This document shows positions 7,604 through 15,179 of a stretch of DNA of 64,000 nt, in pieces (the stretch's first letter is position 1; each line of letters opens with the position of its first letter). The notes below the pieces were generated by a model. The model was not told the origin of the DNA. It did not search any database and saw only the letters and a list, made by a program, of their open reading frames with translations. The DNA is taken from assembly GCA_963728965.1 (NCBI GenBank), contig CAVSMH010000008.1, positions 186,001 through 250,000 of the forward strand, given 5' to 3'. The position numbers and the translations under genes were made by a program. Origin of the DNA: DASQZT01 sp963728965 (GTDB taxonomy: Bacteria > Acidobacteriota > Terriglobia > Bryobacterales > Bryobacteraceae).

Positions 7604-8937
7604 TGGGCCACCTCCAGGGTGAGAATGGTGCGGTTGGTGTTGCGCAGATATTCGCGTGCTACCTTTTGAATCGCGGCCGGAGTCACCTTGCGCAACTCCG
7701 GTTCGATCTGGTTGATGTAGCCTGGCGCGTCATCGAAAAGGGCCAGGCTGGCCAGCAGGTTGACTTTTCCGAAACCGCCGAATTGCGTCAGGTCGCGATA
7801 GAACCCGGCGCGGAATTTCACCAGCCCGCGCTCCAGTTGCGCCTGAGTGACGCCATCCTTCTGCACGGCACCAATCACGGCGTCCACCGACGAAAGAATG
7901 TCGGCGGGCTTCACTCCCGCATCGTGAACCATATTGACCGTCCACAGCATCGGACCGTAGTAGTCGAAGGCGTTGCCCAGCAGGTTGATACCACCTTCCA
8001 CTTCCTCCGTGTAGCCTTTCTTTTTCGCGATCTCCTGGTTCAAGAGACTGTCTTCGCCTTGCAGCAGGATCTGGTCCAGCAGCACCATGGCATAATGTTC
8101 CGGCGTTTTGCGGGGAGGCATGTGCCAGCCGATCCCGAGCGCCGGCTTCTTCGCCAGCTTATCGACTCTCGAGACCCGTTTCTCCTCCTCCTGCTTCGGT
8201 TCGGCCAGGTCGGGCCGCCGCGGCGCCTGCTGTCGTGGAATTTCACCAAAGTATTTCTCCACCCATGCCTTCGCCTGGGGCTCGTCGAAATCGCCGGTTA
8301 TCGCCAGGGCCGCATTGTTGGGCGCATAGTAGGTGGTGAAGAACTGCTTCACATCCGCCAGGCTGGCGGCTTCGATGTCTTTCAGATCGCCATAGAAGTT
8401 GTGGGCGTTGTACCAGTTCGTGTTGGCGTACTGGGGCAGGTCCAGCCACGGAAATCCGCCGTAGGGCTGGTTGATCACGTTCACCTTCACTTCATTGCTC
8501 ACCACGCCCTTCTGATTGGTCAGGTTGTCTTCGGTGATGGCCAGCCCCTTCATCCGGTCGGCCTCGGCCCAGAGCAGGGTCTCGAGCTTGTTGGACGGCA
8601 TGACCGCGAAGTAGTTCGTGAAATCGAAGCGCGTGCTGCCGTTGAGCACGCCGCCGTTCGATTCCACCAGCTTGATGAACTCCATTTTTCCCAGGTTGCG
8701 CGAGCCCTGGAACATCATGTGTTCGAACAGGTGCGCGAATCCGGTGCGCTCCTTCGGCTCGATGCGGAATCCGATGTTGTAGTACACCCCGACGACTACC
8801 AGCGGCGCCGTGGTATCGCGCGACAGGGCGACCTTCAATCCGTTCGACAGTTTGTAGTAGGTGACGGGCACATGGTAGTCCGCCGCCTGGCTGATCATGG
8901 CGACCGCTATTACTGCAGCACACCGTATGACTGGCAA
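7600..8937 (-). CDS. M16-family zinc metallopeptidase, catalytic subunit
   Basis: A 445-residue exported peptidase. The active site HxxEH is intact at H69-E72-H73 (HLFEHMMFQGS), and a distal Glu lies in the NEVKVNVINQP region, as expected for M16. The start is TTG at 8937: GGGGAGG sits about 6 bases upstream and the resulting N-terminus is a signal peptide (MPVIRCAAVIAVAMISQA). The only nearby ATG would remove most of that signal. It cleaves peptides in the periplasm; the substrate is unknown. It is followed with a 4-bp overlap by the non-catalytic M16 partner. Confidence 0.9.
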   Translation of the reverse strand: MPVIRCAAVIAVAMISQAADYHVPVTYYKLSNGLKVALSRDTTAPLVVVGVYYNIGFRIEPKERTGFAHLFEHMMFQGSRNLGKMEFIKLVESNGGVLNGSTRFDFTNYFAVMPSNKLETLLWAEADRMKGLAITEDNLTNQKGVVSNEVKVNVINQPYGGFPWLDLPQYANTNWYNAHNFYGDLKDIEAASLADVKQFFTTYYAPNNAALAITGDFDEPQAKAWVEKYFGEIPRQQAPRRPDLAEPKQEEEKRVSRVDKLAKKPALGIGWHMPPRKTPEHYAMVLLDQILLQGEDSLLNQEIAKKKGYTEEVEGGINLLGNAFDYYGPMLWTVNMVHDAGVKPADILSSVDAVIGAVQKDGVTQAQLERGLVKFRAGFYRDLTQFGGFGKVNLLASLALFDDAPGYINQIEPELRKVTPAAIQKVAREYLRNTNRTILTLEVAQ

Positions 8938-9051
8938 GCTAAACCTCCCCGGTTTTTCAAACCTTAAAGCAATACCGGCGGCGCGTCAAGGTGTGACGCA
9001 GGTAAATTGGGGTAAAGAGCGTCCTCAAATCCCCCCGGCGCACCCGTCAAG

Positions 9052-10140
9052 TCAGGGTTTTCCCAGGGAACAGAGCGGGTCGCCCAGCACCACCCCCTGC
9101 CAACTCAGCCATCGCAACGCCAGGTAGTAGCTTTCAGCCAGGTTGCGGCCCTGGTAGTACGCCGGCAGGAGGTAGTCGGGCCGGGCGCAGGCGAACAGGT
9201 ACGGCTCGTCAACGTTGCCGGAGGCGCCGGTAGCTCCTTCCGCGATCAGGTCGGCGGTCAGCCCCTGCGGCGAGCCGAACCACAGGTGGGCGGTGTCACG
9301 CCAGTTGGTGTACGTCCAATCCTGGGGCGGCGCCTTGAGGGTGCGCCCGTTGGTGGAGACAAACTCGGTGGCGATGGCGCCGGGCAGCCAGTGGAAACCC
9401 AGCCAGCGGCGCTTGCGGCGATGGTCGTTCGAGCCCCACGAAGCGTAGCCGATCACGTCGTTCTGGTCGTAGAGCACCGGCGGACCCTCGTCTACAATCA
9501 CCCTCTCGCGCGGCAGCAGCAGGGCCGCGGTATGCAGATCCTTATCTCCTTCGTCGCCACTGGTGGAACGCAGGTCGATCACGAATTTCCCGCGGTTTTT
9601 GGCTGCCAGTGAGCGGTCGATCATGGCTTTGACGCCGGCGAGATCGTAGGCGGCCAGGCGGGTGACGAGGTAAATCGGAAACTCGGCATGGCGGAATGGC
9701 GAATTACGCTTGCCGAAGAAGGGATTGTCGATCCCGCCGGCGCGCTGGATGTGGGCGCCCTTCAGCTTGCCGTAGAGCATGGTCAGCTCGGAATCCACCG
9801 AGGCGCCTTCCGCGGCGAACTGTTGACCCCGGCCTTTGACCTTGAGCGGAATGCCCAAGGTCGTAACCAGGTACAGCACCTTCTCCTGAAGCCCGGCCTT
9901 CTTCAGGCACTCGCCCACCGGGCGCTCGATTTGCTGCTCGTAGGTATCCCAGTCAATCTCCTCGGCCGAGGTGGTAGCCAGGTTGCAGACGTTGCGCATG
10001 GGGACGGCGCGTCGCGGTCGATAGTAGTCGGCTACCGCGCGGGAGGCGGCGTCGTTGCGATTGACGAGGAGGAGGACGTTGTCGCCGGATTGGGCCGCGG
10101 CAGCCCACCACGGCAACAGTGCGAGAACCAGCAGGCGCAC
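9052..10140 (-). CDS. TIGR03790-like exported protein
   Basis: A 362-residue exported protein of unknown function, recognised as the TIGR03790 type known from Solibacter and some other soil bacteria. I prefer the GTG at 10140 because it opens the signal peptide VRLLVLALLPWWAAAAQ; an in-frame TTG at 10200 would add 20 polar residues. Visible conserved blocks are VADYYRPRRAVP near the N-terminus, LVTTLGIPLKVKG, DVIGYASWGSND, and the C-terminal ESYYLALRWLSWQGVVLGDPLC. The pattern of fixed Asp and Gly in the last blocks suggests an enzyme-like fold, but no activity can be named. It is divergent from the LysR regulator gene. Confidence 0.75.
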   Translation of the reverse strand: MRLLVLALLPWWAAAAQSGDNVLLLVNRNDAASRAVADYYRPRRAVPMRNVCNLATTSAEEIDWDTYEQQIERPVGECLKKAGLQEKVLYLVTTLGIPLKVKGRGQQFAAEGASVDSELTMLYGKLKGAHIQRAGGIDNPFFGKRNSPFRHAEFPIYLVTRLAAYDLAGVKAMIDRSLAAKNRGKFVIDLRSTSGDEGDKDLHTAALLLPRERVIVDEGPPVLYDQNDVIGYASWGSNDHRRKRRWLGFHWLPGAIATEFVSTNGRTLKAPPQDWTYTNWRDTAHLWFGSPQGLTADLIAEGATGASGNVDEPYLFACARPDYLLPAYYQGRNLAESYYLALRWLSWQGVVLGDPLCSLGKP

Positions 10141-10182
10141 GCTTCGATGGTAGCAGCCGTACACGGAGCGGCTGCCCGCGTC

Positions 10183-10191
10183 TGTTACAAT
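10183..10191 (+). promoter_or_regulatory. Extended -10 promoter for the LysR gene
   Basis: TGTTACAAT gives a TGn extended -10 with TACAAT (5 of 6 match to TATAAT). It lies 50 bases before the LysR start. No good -35 is seen at 17 bases, which fits an extended -10 promoter. Confidence 0.4.
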
Positions 10192-10241
10192 ACTTACCAA
10201 ACACGGGCGCCGAGGTGCGCCGCGCGCGATAACCCCGGGTT

Positions 10242-11168
10242 ATGGACTTCGACCAGCTCCACACGTTCCTGGAAATCGTCCGGCTGAAGAGTTTCTCCAA
10301 GGCCGCGCAGACCTGCTACCGCACGCAGCCGGCGATCAGCGCCCAGGTGCGGCAACTGGAGCAGGAACTGCGCGCCGATCTGTTCGAACGATTCGGCAGC
10401 CGCATCTCGCTGACCACGGCCGGCCGCATCTTCGCGGACTATGCCGAGCAGATGCTGGAGTTGCGCAGGCGCGCGCAGGATGCCATCGCGGAACTCGAAA
10501 CCAACCCGCGCGGCGAACTGGTGATCGCGGCGAACGAGGCGACCTGTATCTACGTCCTGCCCCAGGTATTTTCGGAGTACCGTTCCCTTTTTCCGGCGGT
10601 GCAACTCCAGGTCAACCGTTCCTACGGATCGCGCGTGGTGGAAGCGGTGATGGACAATTCGGCGGATTTCGGGCTCACTCAGTTGCCGGTGGAGGAGAAA
10701 CGAGTACAGGTGGTCAGCATATACAGCGACGAGATCCGGCTGATCGTGCCGGCCTCGCACCCGCTGGCGGCGAGGAAGAGCGTTTTGCCACAGGATCTCG
10801 TAGAATACTACCTTGTGTTTCCGCAGCAGGGCAAGACCCGCAGCCGGCTGAATGAGTGGTTGGAGCCGGTGGAGGACGAGATCCGCATCTCGATGGAGCT
10901 GGATTCCACCGAAATGATGAAGCGCTTCGTAATGGCTGGAATGGGCGTGACCTTCCTCGCGGTGTCCAACTGCCGCGAGGAGGTGGCTGCCGGGAAGCTG
11001 CGCGCGGTGGCGCTGGCACCCGAGCCCATGTACCGGCGGTTGGGTTTAATCTACCGTAAGGACAAAGCCCTCTCGAAGGCGGCACTGGGTTTTATTCAGG
11101 TAGTGCTCGATAATGTGGGCGGCGAGGCCGAAGAGATTAGCAGGAAGCCTCGGGTTGTCGCGCGATGA
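10242..11168 (+). CDS. LysR-family transcriptional regulator
   Basis: A 308-residue regulator. The N-terminal winged helix is typical (residues 1-62: FLEIVRLKSFSKAAQ, then AISAQVRQLEQEL, with LFERFGSRISLTTAG). The periplasmic-binding-like effector domain follows from about residue 90. The target is not obvious: the upstream divergent gene is a TIGR03790-like protein, a usual place for a LysR target. The downstream zinc-ribbon gene overlaps the stop by 4 bp (ATGA) and is co-transcribed. The effector is unknown. Confidence 0.88.
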   Translation: MDFDQLHTFLEIVRLKSFSKAAQTCYRTQPAISAQVRQLEQELRADLFERFGSRISLTTAGRIFADYAEQMLELRRRAQDAIAELETNPRGELVIAANEATCIYVLPQVFSEYRSLFPAVQLQVNRSYGSRVVEAVMDNSADFGLTQLPVEEKRVQVVSIYSDEIRLIVPASHPLAARKSVLPQDLVEYYLVFPQQGKTRSRLNEWLEPVEDEIRISMELDSTEMMKRFVMAGMGVTFLAVSNCREEVAAGKLRAVALAPEPMYRRLGLIYRKDKALSKAALGFIQVVLDNVGGEAEEISRKPRVVAR

Positions 11169-11611
11169 CATGTAGCCGCTGCCGGAAACCGTATCCAGAG
11201 AAGCAGGCGCGTTGTCCACACTGCGGCGAGTCCAATCCCGCGGTTTCCGGCGTGTTTCAAACCTCCACCGTGCTGATTTCGGCAGGGGGCTCGGAACTGG
11301 TGTACCGGTCGGTAGACGAGGTGCCGGCGGCGCTGCGCACCAAGCTGCTGCGTTCGACCAACGGCGCGAATTCCGCCAGCATCCTGATTGCCGATCAGAA
11401 GGGCCGGAAAGAACTGGCTAAGGCGATGCGCAAGCTCCCCGGGCCCGCGCAGCGGCGCCTGAGGAGTTCGATTCTCGGGACGGCGGAAGCGGCCGCTGCC
11501 GCCTGGCTCACCCCCGCCCGGAAGCGCACGATTCTGGTCGCACTGGTGTTGCTGGTGCTGCTGGTGATCACTGCCGTGTTCGGGCATCGCTGGGAAACGT
11601 CGTTTCGCTGA
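11165..11611 (+). CDS. Zinc-ribbon protein with C-terminal membrane anchor
   Basis: A 148-residue protein. The N-terminal zinc ribbon is CxxC-x10-CxxC (CSRC and CPHC). A middle domain of about 90 residues has no family I can name (VYRSVDEVPAALRTKLLRS). A single C-terminal TM helix is at about residues 123-141 (ILVALVLLVLLVITAVF). The topology suggests a tail-anchored cytoplasmic domain. It is translationally coupled to the LysR gene by an ATGA overlap. Function unknown. Confidence 0.75.
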   Translation: MTCSRCRKPYPEKQARCPHCGESNPAVSGVFQTSTVLISAGGSELVYRSVDEVPAALRTKLLRSTNGANSASILIADQKGRKELAKAMRKLPGPAQRRLRSSILGTAEAAAAAWLTPARKRTILVALVLLVLLVITAVFGHRWETSFR

Positions 11612-11700
11612 CCCGTGCGGCCTCCTTTCCCGCTCGCGCCCGCCTGGCGCCTTCCCGGTGCGTTCGCCGCTCTACAGTTTTCCTGATAGCCGGCCGATAG

Positions 11701-12075
11701 ATGGCCATGGAACAACGGCGTGAACCCAGATTCACAACGGACCAACCGGTGGCGGTCACCATCCTCGGCCCTCTCGAGAGCCGCCATACCGCCGTGGTCA
11801 AAAACGCGTCAGGCCGCGGGCTGGCGCTCCAGATGCCGGCACCGGTGAGTCCTGGCACGGCGCTCAAGATCGAATTGGAAGACTCGGTAATCCTGGGCGA
11901 GGCGGTCTACTGCCGAACGGATCCGGATAGCCACCTGGTCGGTGTGGAACTCGATCAGGTTTTATGCGGGCTGACCGAGCTGGGCAGGAAGCTACAGGAG
12001 TTTGCCGCCGAGCCGGCTTCAGGAGGGGAGGTGGCGCACACCTTGAAGCACCGCAACGGCAAGTACCATGAGTAG
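11701..12075 (+). CDS. PilZ-domain protein, probable cyclic-di-GMP receptor
   Basis: A 124-residue single-domain PilZ protein. The two c-di-GMP-binding motifs are present: RREPR near residue 6 (RxxxR type) and NASGRG near residue 36 (D/NxSxxG). The beta-barrel continues to about residue 95, and the last 20-25 residues look like an unstructured tail. The start may be the ATG at 11701 or the one at 11707. It lies 89 bp after the zinc-ribbon gene and no partner is obvious. It may link c-di-GMP to motility or envelope functions, which is inference from the family. Confidence 0.8.
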   Translation: MAMEQRREPRFTTDQPVAVTILGPLESRHTAVVKNASGRGLALQMPAPVSPGTALKIELEDSVILGEAVYCRTDPDSHLVGVELDQVLCGLTELGRKLQEFAAEPASGGEVAHTLKHRNGKYHE

Positions 12076-12150
12076 CCCCAGGATCAACACGATCGCCAGC
12101 CGCTGCGCGAGATGCCCGCGCATCAGGTCACGCTGAAGGATCCTCCTCAT
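12019..12150 (-). CDS. Candidate small single-pass membrane protein (43 aa)
   Basis: A 43-codon frame from ATG 12150 to TGA 12019. It begins MRRILQRDLMRGHLAQRLAI and has one strongly hydrophobic helix of about 20 residues (IVLILGLLMVLAVAVLQG) behind basic residues. This is the shape of many small bacterial membrane proteins. It overlaps the last 57 bases of the convergent PilZ gene, and its ribosome-binding site is weak (AGTAGGCG). It may be chance, but the basic-then-hydrophobic design is unusual for an antisense shadow. Confidence 0.3.
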   Translation of the reverse strand: MRRILQRDLMRGHLAQRLAIVLILGLLMVLAVAVLQGVRHLPS

Positions 12151-12157
12151 CGCCTAC

Positions 12158-12199
12158 TCTGAACACCTGTCTAAGAATTCTGAACACCTGTCTAAGAAT
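12158..12199. repeat. Perfect 21-bp tandem duplication
   Basis: Two identical, directly abutting 21-base units at 12158-12178 and 12179-12199. Each starts TCTGAACACCTG and ends TCTAAGAAT. It lies in the spacer before rfbD. It may be a replication slip or the scar of a mobile element; no element is present. Confidence 0.8.
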
Positions 12200-12252
12200 A
12201 ACGTGGAACCGGCCAATTGGGTTTCCCTGGTGCGGTATCCTGTGATGTTCGT

Positions 12253-13140
12253 ATGGCAAAACAGGCGGTGGTCTTTGGGGCTGCCGGCCAACTCGGCACG
12301 GAGCTGGTTCGGGAACTGCGGGCTCGAGGATACAAAGTCACAGGCTGGGACCGCGGCGAAGTCGATATAACCGACGGCGGGGCGGTCGAGCGCGCTGTGG
12401 CTCGTTACGACGCGGAATTCGCCTTCAATACCGCGGCGTACAACCAGGTCGATGTCGCGGAAAAGGAACCCCAGGCGGCCTTTCTGGTGAATGCCCTGGC
12501 GGTCCGCAACATTGCCTTGGCCTGCCGCCAGGCGGATGTCCGGCTGATCCATTTCTCCACCGATTACGTGTTCGACGGACAGGCACGCCATCCGTATGTG
12601 GAAGACGATCCGACCCACCCGCTCAGCGCCTATGCGGTATCCAAGGTGGCGGGAGAGATGTACGCCCAGGCATACCTGGACCGCGCCCTGGTGGTGCGGA
12701 CCTCCGGGGTGTACGGCCCTGGAGCCCTGCATACGCCACGCGGCAACTTCGTGGAATTGATGCTACGGCTGGCCGCGTCGGGTAATCCCATCCGGGTCAC
12801 GGCGGACCATGTGGCGGCTCCCACCTTCGCCCCGTTGCTGGCTGCGCGCACCATCGATCTCGTGGAGCGGGAACTGAGCGGCGTCTTCCATATCGGTGGC
12901 GGCACCCCGATCTCCTGGTTCCAGTTCGCGCGCATGATCTTCGAAACTGCCAAACTCGAGCCCATGTTGCTGGCCACCAACGAGCGGGAATACCGTACCG
13001 CCGCCCGCCGTCCCAAGTACTCGGCACTATCCAATGCCAAAATGGAGCGGCTGGGGCTAGAGCCGATGCCGTCGCTGCGCGATGCGCTCGAGCAGTATTT
13101 CGAAGAGCGCAGCCGGAGGCTTACCGAGTCTCGGGCTTGA
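12253..13140 (+). CDS. rfbD: dTDP-4-dehydrorhamnose reductase
   Basis: It reduces dTDP-4-keto-L-rhamnose to dTDP-L-rhamnose with NAD(P)H, the last step of the dTDP-rhamnose pathway for surface polysaccharides. 295 residues from ATG 12253. The Rossmann motif GAAGQLG is at the N-terminus. The active-site pair is YAVSK (Tyr and Lys of the SDR family), with HFSTDYVFDG before it, and NTAAYNQVDVAE and AAPTFAPLLA are family-typical. The other rml genes are not in this window. The 3' end overlaps the convergent VWFA gene by 20 bp. Confidence 0.88.
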   Translation: MAKQAVVFGAAGQLGTELVRELRARGYKVTGWDRGEVDITDGGAVERAVARYDAEFAFNTAAYNQVDVAEKEPQAAFLVNALAVRNIALACRQADVRLIHFSTDYVFDGQARHPYVEDDPTHPLSAYAVSKVAGEMYAQAYLDRALVVRTSGVYGPGALHTPRGNFVELMLRLAASGNPIRVTADHVAAPTFAPLLAARTIDLVERELSGVFHIGGGTPISWFQFARMIFETAKLEPMLLATNEREYRTAARRPKYSALSNAKMERLGLEPMPSLRDALEQYFEERSRRLTESRA

Positions 13141-14083
13141 TGGCGTAATAGCCCTTGCGGGCCTGGGCTTTCAAATCCTTGTTCGACAGCTTGATCTCGA
13201 TCTTGCGGAACGTGCCATCCTTGGTGTCGTTGGTGGGCGTATACCCAATGGCGTACTGGCTGCGCATTTCGTCCTGAAGCTCTTTGAAAACCTGCTCGAG
13301 CGTGTGCTTCCGGCTCACCCGGTACACGTGACCGCCGGTTTCGTCGGACAGTTTCTTGAGGCTGCCTTCGCCGCCGCCGCCGCCGAATGTGATTCCGTAG
13401 CCGTAGCCGCCATACGCCGAAGAGTCGTAATAGTCGATGCTGTAGATAACCGCATCGGCTTTCTGGGCGGACTCGACCGCCTGGTTCAGGCTCAGCCGGC
13501 TACCCTGATCGACGCCGTCGGTGATAACAACAATGACCTTACGCCCGACTTCGGTGCGCAGTTTCTCGGCCGCGGCCAGGTAGACCGCATCGTACAACAC
13601 GGTACCGCGCGGTTGGCTGGCGGTCGGCACGGGGCCCGGGCCGATCCCGGAAACGCCCGAGTTGACCCGGAGGCGGTTCAACCCCTCCGAGAGCAGCCGG
13701 CCCGAATTGGTGTAATCCTGCAGCAGTTCCGCCTCTTCCCCGAAGCTGATCAGGAACGCCTCGTCCTTCTTACCTAGCACCTGGGAGAAGAACTGGCTGG
13801 CGGCGTTGCGCTCGATGTCGATGAGATTGCGCTGGCTGCCGCTCACATCCACCAGCAGGCCGATCGTCAAAGGCAAGTCGGTCTCTTTGGTGAAGTACTT
13901 GATTTCCTGGGGTTTACCGTCTTCGAGAATGGTGAAATCGCTTTTCTCCAGGTTGGAAACCAGCCCGCCGCGCTTGTCGCGCACCGATGCCAGGACGCTC
14001 ACGACATCGACGTCCACACGGATAGACGGAAGATCCTGCGCCAGCAGCGCGGCGCCCACGGCAAAGAATAACGGTAGTCGCAT
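13121..14083 (-). CDS. VWFA-related Acidobacterial-type exported protein
   Basis: A 320-residue exported protein of the TIGR03436 type, abundant in Acidobacteriota. The start at 14083 opens the signal peptide MRLPLFFAVGAALLAQ. After the beta-rich N-terminal piece (VLASVRDKRGGLVSNL, FTILEDGKPQEI) comes a von Willebrand A domain with a MIDAS start DVSGSQ and VITDGVDQGS. A short Gly/Tyr-rich loop (YGGYGYGITFGGGG) lies before the conserved tail (QYAIGYTPTN). The MIDAS suggests metal-dependent protein binding outside the cytoplasm; the partner is unknown. It is divergent from alkA across 46 bp. Confidence 0.85.
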   Translation of the reverse strand: MRLPLFFAVGAALLAQDLPSIRVDVDVVSVLASVRDKRGGLVSNLEKSDFTILEDGKPQEIKYFTKETDLPLTIGLLVDVSGSQRNLIDIERNAASQFFSQVLGKKDEAFLISFGEEAELLQDYTNSGRLLSEGLNRLRVNSGVSGIGPGPVPTASQPRGTVLYDAVYLAAAEKLRTEVGRKVIVVITDGVDQGSRLSLNQAVESAQKADAVIYSIDYYDSSAYGGYGYGITFGGGGGEGSLKKLSDETGGHVYRVSRKHTLEQVFKELQDEMRSQYAIGYTPTNDTKDGTFRKIEIKLSNKDLKAQARKGYYAIKPETR

Positions 14084-14129
14084 CCCGGTACAATAAGGCT
14101 GACGTATTCTCTCGCCGAAACGGTTCCAT

Positions 14130-14732
14130 ATGAAGGAAGCCATCGATCACCTCAAACGCTCGGACCCGGTCTTATCCGAGATCATCGACCGGGTCGGCGA
14201 CTATCGTATCCAATTCCGCGCGCCGGATTTTGAGACGCTGGTGAAGTCGATCGTCTATCAGCAACTCAACGGACGCGTGGCTTCGGTCATTTTCGGGCGG
14301 CTCGTGCGGGCTACGGGCGACCGGCTGACTCCCGAGGCCGTCCTGAAGCTGCGGCCTTCCCGCATGCGCACCCTGGGTCTTTCGACTCAGAAAACGGCCT
14401 ATATCCGCGACCTGGCACGGCATCTTCGCGACGGCAACCTGGCTTGCGAGGAGTTGCTCCACCTCAACGACGAAGCTGTTATTGACCGCCTTACCCAGGT
14501 AAAGGGCATTGGTGTCTGGACCGTGCACATGTTCCTGATCTTCGCCCTGCGCCGGACCAACGTGTTACCCACCGGTGACCTGGGGATCCGCAATGCCATC
14601 CGCAAGGCATATGGAATGTCCGAGTTACCTTCCCCCAAGGAAATGGAAGCCATGGCCCTCAAGTGGCACCCATATTGCACGGTGGCGAGCTGGTACCTGT
14701 GGCGCAGCCTGGAACCGGATGCCAATCTCTGA
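14130..14732 (+). CDS. alkA: DNA-3-methyladenine glycosylase II
   Basis: It excises alkylated bases from DNA (base excision repair). A 200-residue HhH-GPD protein. The helix-hairpin-helix is LTQVKGIGVWTVHMFL, and the Gly/Pro/Asp loop ends with catalytic Asp in PTGDLGIR. The early SIVYQQLNGRVA helix is typical of AlkA. It lacks the N-terminal extra domain of E. coli AlkA, as do many bacterial homologues of this length. It lies divergent from the VWFA gene and is monocistronic. Confidence 0.88.
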   Translation: MKEAIDHLKRSDPVLSEIIDRVGDYRIQFRAPDFETLVKSIVYQQLNGRVASVIFGRLVRATGDRLTPEAVLKLRPSRMRTLGLSTQKTAYIRDLARHLRDGNLACEELLHLNDEAVIDRLTQVKGIGVWTVHMFLIFALRRTNVLPTGDLGIRNAIRKAYGMSELPSPKEMEAMALKWHPYCTVASWYLWRSLEPDANL

Positions 14733-14816
14733 GTGCCAGCGCATCGGAACGAGTCGCGGGCGTGACGGGAGTGTCTGCGGACGCGGTTCAGATTAATTTT
14801 TCAACAGAATGTGGAA

Positions 14817-14842
14817 TTGCCCATCGGAACTCATCTTATAAT
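14817..14842 (+). promoter_or_regulatory. Perfect TATAAT -10 before the small cytochrome gene
   Basis: TATAAT at 14837-14842, 63 bases before the ATG. The best -35-like hexamer is TTGCCC at 14817-14822, but the spacing is only 14 bases, so the -35 is doubtful. Confidence 0.45.
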
Positions 14843-14904
14843 GGATTCAAGGATTTCGGATCTGTTAACCCAATCCTCTAAGTGTTAAGGAGATAGAGCG
14901 AATC

Positions 14905-15141
14905 ATGCGCGCTTTGAAAGTAGCGGTTCCGGCAGCCATCCTGACGACCGGTTTCCTGCTCTGCACGATGACAGGATACGGCAAGCAGGAGTACGCCAAG
15001 AAAGAGGGCAAAACCTGCATCACCTGCCATTCCAAAATGGAGGGCAAGGCCGCAATGGCGAAGAACCTCAACGATGTCGGGAAGTGCTACGAGGCCAACA
15101 ATCACTCGCTGGCCACGTGTAAAGTACCGGAAAAGAAGTAG
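14905..15141 (+). CDS. Small exported monohaem c-type cytochrome-like protein
   Basis: A 78-residue protein. The signal peptide covers about residues 1-25. A single haem-attachment motif CITCH lies in KTCITCHSKMEG, and a distal Met or His could be the second haem ligand. Two more Cys follow (VGKCYEANNHSLATCK) and may form a disulfide. AAGGAG at 14887-14892 is a good ribosome-binding site. The protein is too small for a classical class I cytochrome c, so it may be a mini-cytochrome or an electron-transfer adapter. No oxidase or reductase genes are adjacent. Confidence 0.7.
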   Translation: MRALKVAVPAAILTTGFLLCTMTGYGKQEYAKKEGKTCITCHSKMEGKAAMAKNLNDVGKCYEANNHSLATCKVPEKK

Positions 15142-15146
15142 TTATG

Positions 15147-15179
15147 CTCGCGGCAGGGCCTTGCGTGCCCTACCGCGAG
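15147..15179. terminator. Bidirectional hairpin between the cytochrome and sulfatase genes
   Basis: CTCGCGG (15147-15153) pairs with CCGCGAG (15173-15179), and AGGGC (15155-15159) with GCCCT (15167-15171). There is one C/A mismatch between the two helices and a 7-base loop. It starts 5 bases after the cytochrome stop and covers the stop codon of the convergent sulfatase-like gene. No T-run follows. Confidence 0.5.
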
